A DNA stretch of 64,000 nucleotides from contig NC_053128.1 of the NCBI RefSeq assembly GCF_010015445.1, positions 5,652,127-5,716,126 of the forward strand, in the 5' to 3' direction. The notes beneath the pieces are model-generated. The model had not been told where the DNA came from. It did not search any database and was given only the letters and a program-made list of their open reading frames with translations. The DNA is from Perca fluviatilis (Eukaryota > Chordata > Actinopteri > Perciformes > Percidae). Positions 10,399-20,000 of the stretch are shown here, piece after piece. The position numbers were made by a program, and so were the translations under genes. How positions within the stretch are numbered: the first letter of the stretch is position 1; each line of letters starts with the position of its first letter.

Positions 10399-13300
10399 CC
10401 TGTATACCTGTACAAAGAAAAATAAAGCGCAGAAGTCTTTTATGAAACATACAAACAAGTATCAGTCATGTCTGCAGACTCAAAAGATTTAGATTGGCCT
10501 TGAACTAGGGCTGGGCAATATATCGATATTATATCGATATCGTGATATGAGACTGGATATCGTCTTAGATTTTGGATACTGTAATATCATGATATGAAGT
10601 GTTATCTGTCCCTGGTTTTAATGGCTGGATTACAGTAAAATGATGTAATTTTTTTAACTTACCAGACAGTTCTAGTTTTTCTATTATTTGACTTTACCCA
10701 CTTAGTCATTATATACACATTAATGAAGATTATTTAAAAAAAAAAAAATCTCATTGTGTAAATATTTTTATGTAAGCACCAATTGTCAACCCTACAATAT
10801 CGCTGCAGTATCGACATTGAGGTATTCAATAATATCTTAATATTCGATTTTTTTCATATCGCCCAGCTCTACCTTGAACCATACTAACATACAGATTAAT
10901 GATTTGATTTGAGTGGGTTTCCTTCAGCCATTTTTTAAATTGCATGAAGATATGTACATTTTTCGCATTAAAATGTCTACATTGTCACATTTTTACGATA
11001 CCTTTTTTCAGATCTTTAACTTAATATTTTAAGTGGAGGAAGGATTTTAGTAATCAGACTTCTGGATCCTAAGTTCTCAGAGAAACAAGCTGAGCAAATG
11101 TCAGCAGTAACACTGATTTTTAACGTGAAACTGCCTAATTCAGTATATTTACCTTTTTAAATCCCTGGGTCCCTTTGTTTTGAAGAGGAGACCGTTGAAA
11201 AATTTGGCTCACAGTAAAAACCTAAACGATGAACACTGAAGGAATCCTAACCGAGAGAAACTGACTGAAATGACAAGCACTGTCTTTTGTTATTGTTTTG
11301 ACTAAATTTCTGGTCCAAAAGTGGAAATTCTTGTTGATCTTTAATTAGAGCTTCAGATTTTTAGGAGCTGCTGAAGCGGTGGTGGCACAACAATGTAAAG
11401 GAGTTTCTACGATAAAATAACATTTGGCAGTAACAAAAAGAAATGCTGAACAATAATGCAGAGACCAAGTATCCTGTTTGCTTTTATTTTCCAGAGCATA
11501 GTTGTCTGTGGAACCACAAGTCAGAGAGTTACAAGAACCGACAGCTGCGATGGAAGACCCTGGAACACCTGAGGATCCTTCTGTCAGCTCACCCCCCACC
11601 TGTTACTTTCACAGGTAAGGATTTGGTCAGCTCCATTGATTTTCAAAAGTGTATTTTGTGTAGGAGCAAAAACATCTAATCTTCCACTCTTCTGTTTTTC
11701 TTTCCAGTGGAAGACATTAAGAACAAGTTTAAGAACCTTCGTACCACCTTTCAGCGTCAGTACAAAATGGTGAAGGCGAACAAGGTGTGCAGGTCGGACG
11801 ACGTGTTCCTGCCGCAGTGGAAGCACTACCAGCAGCTGATGTTCCTGCAGGGCTGCTGGGACCAGGACGACGGCCCAGACGATCAGCCACTCTCGCTGCT
11901 GACTGTTCCACAGGAGGAGAGCCAGCCAATCCTCACCTCCCCGGGGCTGAACATCTCCTGTCTCCCCACCCTGTCCACCTCTTCGTCCTCCTGCATCCCC
12001 TCCACCATGATGGTTAAATGTTATTGGACTGAAGAGAGGGAACGTGCACTAATAGCTTTCTACTCTGGTAAACAAAACACTGATTTCAGATTCAGAATGA
12101 TTAGTTGTTACTATGGAGGATTTGATATACAGACAAAAACCTCATGATGGTTTGGATTCTTACAATGACAGTGTTTCGTAGTTGATGGGTGTTGTTGTGT
12201 GTTGTTGTGCACAGAACATAACTGTCTCTGGAACAAGAAGTCAGAAAACCACAACAACCGTCAGCTCAGACTGAGGCTGCTGGAGGCTCTGAGGATGCAG
12301 CTGTCTGACCATTCAGTGTCTTTCTCAGGTAAATGTCACATGTTCCTGCTAGTTTGCTGTTAGGGTTCAATAATCTCTGGAGGTCAAAAATACAATACCA
12401 GAGTATTTGCACATTTAGGAATTCTAGGCACAGTGGGTAACAACTCAGATGAATTAATGAATGAATAACATATTTATATCATATATATATACATATATAT
12501 ATAAAAGAATAACAAAAACATAATTCAACATAACACTAGACCCATTCGAAAAGAGATAAGTAGAAACCTAGCTTGTCAAGTCCTACCCCAAACTTATGTT
12601 GCACCAAAGTCGTTATTGCATGTTTCCTATTTTGTTCTTATCCTTTACCATCCCATGACCCCCAGCATGGTCCAGTCCCCCAAGTTAAGATCAACTGCTT
12701 TAAGATAATAGTTCAACATTTAGGTAAATACACTTACTCATTTTTTATTCCGTGAGTGAGATGAGAATATTGATATCAGTCTAAGACATGAGATTGATAT
12801 TGATCTTTTCATCTCATTGTCAGAAAAAAATAAAACTAGAAAAAAAAATAGAACTATTCCTTTAAGTAGCCTACCAACTGCTAAAAAAACTGCAGAATAA
12901 ATCTGCTATAGTTAAGGTGCCAGTATGGGGCATCTACAAACTCTACAAAATATCTACACTTGTTTATCATAAAATGGTCTCATCAGGAAGCAGACTTAAA
13001 GGAAAAAGGGATTTTTACAGCAGCCAAAAGACATATTAGACATTATCAGACTGCTGTTTTGATAGTTAAAAATTCTAAATATTGGTATTCCTTGAAACTA
13101 CTACTGTGGAGCAGAAACAGGCAAACTGCCATTAACACAGCACTAATATACTATCAGCTTATAATGGCAAACAAACATGTTAGCAAACAGCTGCCTACTT
13201 CTACCTCCAGCAGACACAGAGCAACATTCTCATTTCACTGGAGTTCTATTGCTGTCCACCTGAAGAATTCAAGTCCAATATTCACTCTCCTTTTAGTTTG

Positions 13301-13944
13301 GGTTTGGTCTGCAAATCGCCGTTTTGAATGGGAAAATGTCATCCACGTGAATCGTGTAGATCCGAAAAGTTTTTATTTTGGGGGGGGTCCGGTGCCTTAA
13401 TGACTGTTATTTACCGGACTGAATAGCAACACGGTTTTCAGTGCCCTATTTAGGTGCCACTTAAATGACTGCGCTTCTCTCTGATGCTCCAAAAACGGAC
13501 GTCAGAGGTAACTGAAACATCGCTGCACGGGACGCTAGTTAACACTACACTCGACAGCAGGTAATGTTAGCCTACCATTTTAACTGTGTTTAGTAAACAC
13601 AGTTAAAATGCTGACAACTAAACGGTGTAAAAGTGTGTCTGTATTACACTGTAGAGGATTCCAACAACAGTATGCAGCTGCCGTTGTCTGAAAAACAACA
13701 CAGACTCAGCCTTGCCAGCCTTGTGGTGCATTCAAAGTAATTGTAAAATACCCTTTTCCCATCCAGTGGTTGTTTTTGTCTTTAACAGGAATTTACTGGT
13801 GAAATAAGTTATTGTTATAAGTTATTGTTATTACATTTTTAATAAATCATTTAATTTTGACCCTTAGCAATACACAAGCCTTTATTTAATGTTGCCGTTT
13901 TGTGCTCCTTTTTAGATCAACTTTTTTTTGTTTCATATTTTTGA

Positions 13945-14027
<83 letters not shown>

Positions 14028-17000
14028 TTCAGGCACTGTTTTAAAAGTATTTTAGCACCTGGAAAATGTTGTGTTTTCCCTTTATTTTCTTCTTGGGGGG
14101 GATGTGTCACCTTTTTCAGCCCTTCTGAGTTTGCAGTTATTTGTCAGGTTTGTCATAAAAAAATACACTTTACATTACATCGTCATTTAATGCGGTGTTA
14201 TAAAAAATATGGCTTGACTTGGTTGAATAAATTTTACAGAGCAACAATGAACCACTTACTAAAATCAGATAGAAGGAGCAACCAACCGTATAAGTTGGAG
14301 AAACAAGTATTGGTGCGAGATGTGAGTATTTATTCACGAGCTTGTGGAAAGTGACTCCTTTGTTGGTGTTTTGCAGTTGAAGACATGAAGTGCAAGTTCA
14401 AGAACCTTCGGACAGTTTTCAACCGTGAATACAAGGCGGTCCAGGCTAGCAGGGTGTCTGACAAACCCTACGTGTCCAAATGGAAACACTATCAGCAGCT
14501 GCTCTTCCTCTGCGAGTCCTGCGACGAAGACGACAGCCCAGATGACCTACAGATACTGATGCCACAAGAAGACATGGATCCGGAACATGGAAACCAAACA
14601 CCCTCTTCCACCCTGAGCAGCTTCTCCTCCAGCTCCACACAAATCAACAACATCAAGTTCGATCAACTCTCTGTTCCCTCCAGCGATGCCAACACCAGCC
14701 CCGCATACCAAATCTTCCTCTCTGCGTCTCCAGATAATCTCAAACAAGCCAGCCAAACAACTGCTTCCACATTCCCCGCCACTCCATCGACTTCACTACC
14801 AGACACCAAACCTTGTGTAAACCCCTCCCCTCTAAATTTTGCCGGTTCAGTTCAGCCGGACAGCAGACTGAGCACCAACTCCCGCTGTCACTGGAATGAG
14901 GCCAAAGTTCAGCAGCTCATATCATATTACTCTGGTTGGTGGCATTATTTATGTTGCTGTTGATTTTTTTTAAGATAAAGTGCTATGTGGGTGTATACAG
15001 ACCAGGCTTGATTGATAAATCCCTCCCTCTCCTGTTAGATTTGTTTCATGTGTTAGTAAGGAACAGCTTATGTTCTTATTAGTACTTAATTATTCTGATG
15101 AATCTTAACTGTTGAATAACTGATTAGGAAACACCATGTGCATGTTGATACTGTGATACTTTTTTCCACTTGACCAAACAAATCTTTATCCTTTGGTAAG
15201 GTAATTCTAGATGTAGTGCCAATTTCACTGGTTATTAATTCAATTTAAAAAAAATTATAGTGTCAAATCATAACAGACGTCACTTTATAGAGTAGGTCTA
15301 GACCACACTATAATTTACAGAAACATTTTGGGCTGAATGGAACCTGGGTCCCTGCAATCTGACATATCATGTATCCCGGTCCAAAATTCCTGGACTTTTA
15401 TCATAGACCATAGGACATGAAGTCTTCTGTCTTACATTTCCAACAATTTGGTGTGTCTTTCAGACCAATTCTAAACAATCTGGAGGGAGTCCAATAGAAG
15501 CGATGCATAATCTCGAACTGAATGAGGCGCACCCTCACATTGCATGACATAGTTTTAATATTCCTACAGATTCTGTCCCACTTCTCATCATCCAATGTAA
15601 TACTCAGATCCCTTTCCTAAGTTTTTTTCCCCCCAGGTTCTGCATAAACATAGAATAATACCCAGAAACCTTATGACCTTTTCCATATTTCAACAACACC
15701 GTATCTAAACATTGTGGTGGCTTCGGGATGAAGAACTTGATCCAAAAATCACCACTAACAGATGGCAAAGTTGCCAATATCTAGGGACCAAGGGATTCCA
15801 AATTGCTGTATCACATCATCAAAGGATTTCAGTGTGCCACCAAGATACAGATCCCCTAGTGTGACAATTACCTTTTCCATCCAATCCCTCCAAAAAAGGG
15901 CAGATTTACCAATACATAACTTTGGATTTCGCCAAACACTTGATGAAGTATTTAGATATGGATCCAGTTCAAACAGCCACTTTGGTCCAAACGACATTTA
16001 AGTGAGAGGTTATCTGATGTGTTTTTGCCTCACCATACAGTTTAACAGACAGGCTTTGTAATGGCGATAATGGGGCAAGAACAGATTGCTCAATACAATA
16101 CCAGGGTGGGGCTCTCTCAGGAGGAAGTGACCAGTGGGCCAGATGCCTAAAGTTAAAAGCATAGTAATAATACATTGGTAGGCCCAACCCTCCTCTATCA
16201 ATCGGTCTTTGTAATTTATTAAAATATAGAATTTTTTCCCATTCCATATTAATGCCTTTGTTATCCTGTCAAACCATTTCAAATATGACAGGGGAACTCC
16301 AGAGGAAGAGATTGGATAAGGTAATTCAGCTTGGGAACACAAACCAACATGTATAACATTTTTATAACATTGACCTTCCCTGCTGATGAGAGATTGAGAG
16401 TCGCCCATCTATTAACACAAGAGATTTTATTCAACAATGGATCCAAATTAACTTTAACTAGGTCTTATAACTGGGGAGGGAATAAGATACCCAGATATAC
16501 AATACCTTGCTCTGAAATGCACCTGATTGGAAGACTGTTCTGACTTGGACCAATTTACCCTACAACCTGAAAATTTCGAGAAAAGTCAATGATCCCGAGT
16601 AGATAGGGTATTGATCTGCTAGGTTCGGACACAAAAAGTAATATATCATCCCCATAAAGCATAAGTTTGCACACTACTCCTCCTACCGTAACACCTGGGA
16701 AGTTAGTTTCCCCCCTTATGGCTGCTGCCAAAGGCTCTATGGCTAAACAAAACAACAAAGGAGAAAGAGGTGAGCCCTGTCTTATTCCCCTTCAAAGAGC
16801 AAAATATTCAGAAGTTAACCCGTTAGTTTGCACCACAGCCTCTGGGTGCGTATACAGCACCTTAATCCATTTTATAAATGTTTAGCTTTTTTAGCATTTC
16901 TAGCTCCTGTAAAAGGCAGTCCCTCCAGGATTTTGCGGCCTTTTTTGAGATTGTTGCGGCCCAAAATGCCTGATTTTGTAAAAGATTTTGATAAAAGTTG

Positions 17001-20000
17001 TGATGTCTTTTGTATGTTTGTTGCAATGAAGTTGCGGGAGACAGTGAAAGTTGTTTTTTTTGTATAGTTCTTTAAAGATAAAAAGGAAACTTGTTTTGGG
17101 GAGAATAAAACTATTCTGGGCTGAGATTTTCTAGTAACCTTACCAAAAAAGCTGAGGATGCTGCAAATGTTGGTATAATATGAAAATGGCTGGTGGATTT
17201 AAGACAAAAAATTTAAATTTTTTTGAATGAATCAAATTTGAACATATGTGTCAGGCTTGTTGATCTTTACATTGTTAGTTAATTTCCTAACCTGGCTTGG
17301 GAAACACATTCATGCTGTTTGATAAAGTACTGACTTTAACTTATCATTGCACTTACAATAATGAGCGCCGCTGTCCTCAATTTAGGTCATTGTGTCGTCT
17401 CATCTCCTTTTTTTCCTGCATCCACCAGGATTGAAACGGCAGCAACTTCAGCGACTTTGAAATCGTTACAGTCTACATTGATGTTAAAATGTATACAGGT
17501 TGGCAGGACGGTCTGAAATGTTTTGCACGGTCTTTTGCTGTACGTTTTGTTGGTAAATGTGAGATGTTCGAGTCACACACACGTCTCGTCTTTATATCAC
17601 AAACAAGGAAATGATCAACCCGTTCTCACTCCCGCTTGGTCATTGGCTCTCAGAGTGCACGTGGGACTGCTGTGATTGGTTGAAGTCGTGGGAAACTTCA
17701 GGTTATTGGTTGAATTTGCGTGAATTGGCGCTATTGTAACATGGCGAAATCCTGGAGGGACTGAAAAGGGAGGAGTTAAGGCGCCACCTATAAGAGCACC
17801 ATCTTGTTCTATTTCGTATAGGCTTCGCCCTCTAACTCCGGATTTCCACTGGATGCAGAACGTCCGGCTCCGCTGCATGCCGGCTGCGTGCTGATTTGTT
17901 GCGGCATGGCTGCCAACAACAGTTAGTTTCCATCCAGAGGAGTAGAGGGGAAACAGCTCTGTGCTGTGTTTTCAAGGTGTAGTGCAGGGAAATATGATCT
18001 GCCGTGAGCACGGTGTATTTTATTTTGAAAATTAACCGGATGTTTTATTTTGCTTCTGTGCTCGACTTCCTGTCCCGCACTATCTACCGTGTGCTGAATT
18101 GCTGCGGAGCAGGTAACAATAGAAGCTCTACATATCTGCTCCGGAGGGCTGCGGATCGCCGGAGCTGTGCCGGAGTCGGAACGCAGCCGTTCTGCAGCCG
18201 TTCTGCAGCCGTTCTGCAGCCGTTCTGCAGCCGTTCTGCAGCCGTTCTGCAGCCGTTCTGCAGTCAGTGGAAATACACACATTGACTTTAATGGAAACCC
18301 AGTGACTCCACCGCCGTTCCGCAGCCGTTCCGCAGCCGTTCCGCAGCCGTTCCGCAGCCGGTGGAAATTTGGGGTAATTGTCGCTTATCGCTATTGGGTT
18401 AATCCCTTCGCGCATGCGCAGTCGTGAAGATTTATTTCGCGCCCTTGTGCCCTGCATGGGCCTGTCTTACGACTGCAGATACTGTATATTACTGCAGCGC
18501 GACCAGAGATCTGCTCCCTATTTTTCTTCAGCAACAAGCAGTTTGAAGACTTCGAAGAACCGCGATGTCCGCCGTCTACCGACCACGGACCGGCTGTATC
18601 CTGCCGCTGGCCCTCCACCCGAGCTTCAAGGTGTGCCCGCACATTCTCCAAATGCATGGAGACGGCACTTCAGCCGTTACGCAGGAAAGGCATCAGAGTT
18701 CTGTTTTATCTGGACGATCTGATCTGATCTTATGGCTCCCTCCCAGGAGAAGGCTGCGCTCCAACTATGGAAGTCGTGCAGCACCTGCAGAAACGGGGCT
18801 TCACCATAAACTGGCAAAAGAGCTCACTGGTCCCCGCACAGACAATAGTTTATCTGGGCGTGGACATAGACTCAACCATCATGAGAGCCAAACTGTCAGT
18901 GCCAAGGCTGGACGCACTGAGCTCTCTGCTGTCACGCATCATGCCTCACACAACAGTGTCGGCACTGTCTGTGATGCATCTCCTAGATGCATCTTCCTAG
19001 GCAGAGTGACGTCACACGTAACAGTGTACACAGACACGTCCCTCACCGGCTGGGGAGGCATGTGCGAATCACAGGTGGTGGGAGTAGTGATGGTCAAATG
19101 AAGCTTCGCGAACCACTGTCTTTATTTTCTGAGCTCACTAGATGGCGCTCTCTGTTCAAAGAAAAAGGTTAAAGGAATGGCATTTCAGTGTGTTTTCAAC
19201 CCTTTGTTAAACAGCGAGCACCATCTAGTGAGCTCAGAAAATAAAGACAGTGGTTCGCGAAGCTTCATTTGACCATCACTAGGTGGGAGGGAGATGGCCA
19301 GTGTCTCCCCTCCCCCACATTAACTGTCTGGAGCTGTCCACGGTGCTGAAAGTGTTGAAGCATTTCACCTAAGTGGTGGCAGGGAGACATGTAGTCGTAC
19401 GAACAGACAACATCAAAGCAGCGGCATACATAAACCGTCAGGGGGCGTGCGCTCAGCTCAGCTGTTAGAGATAGCCGGGAGCCTCCTACTGTGGGCCCAC
19501 AGACACCTTTTCCCACCAAACTTGGCCCAAAGCCCTCCTATACGCTTTCCCCCCGGTCCATCTGATCCCTCGCATCCTTGCTCACATCCAGGAGGTGAAC
19601 CTGTCGGTCATTCTGGTGGCACCGGAACACATCCTGATTCCCGACTCTGGTTCAACGACTGGCGGGGCCCCCTTGGCAACTGCCGTGGCACGGGGAGGGC
19701 ACTGTCGCAGCTGAACGGCCCAATATCCCACCCTCCGGTAATAAGCAGTGTTGGGAGTAACGGCGTTTAAGTATAACGGCGTTACTAACGGCGTTATTTT
19801 ATTTTATGATGACACCGTTGCAAATGCGATGATGATTGGCTGGGTGGGTGGGTGCCCTGCTCACGCTGTCTCACTGCACGCTCTGACTACCACTAAACAC
19901 AAGACAGCGACAATGGCGACGAGCCAGGGAAATTCAAAGGTAGCGTTCTCGAACTTGAAGTACCGCCACTACTTCTCGCTCATTGAAATTAAAGGCAAGC

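Noticed and set aside
13902..14354. 150-residue open frame across a (TA)n run
   Set aside because: It is mostly IYIYIY from the microsatellite, has no domain, and lies inside intron 4 of the triple-MADF gene.
17923..18457. Frames of RSAAVLQPFC / ERLQNGCRTA repeats on both strands
   Set aside because: They are translations of an 11-bp minisatellite; the unit length is not a multiple of three and the frames are accidental.
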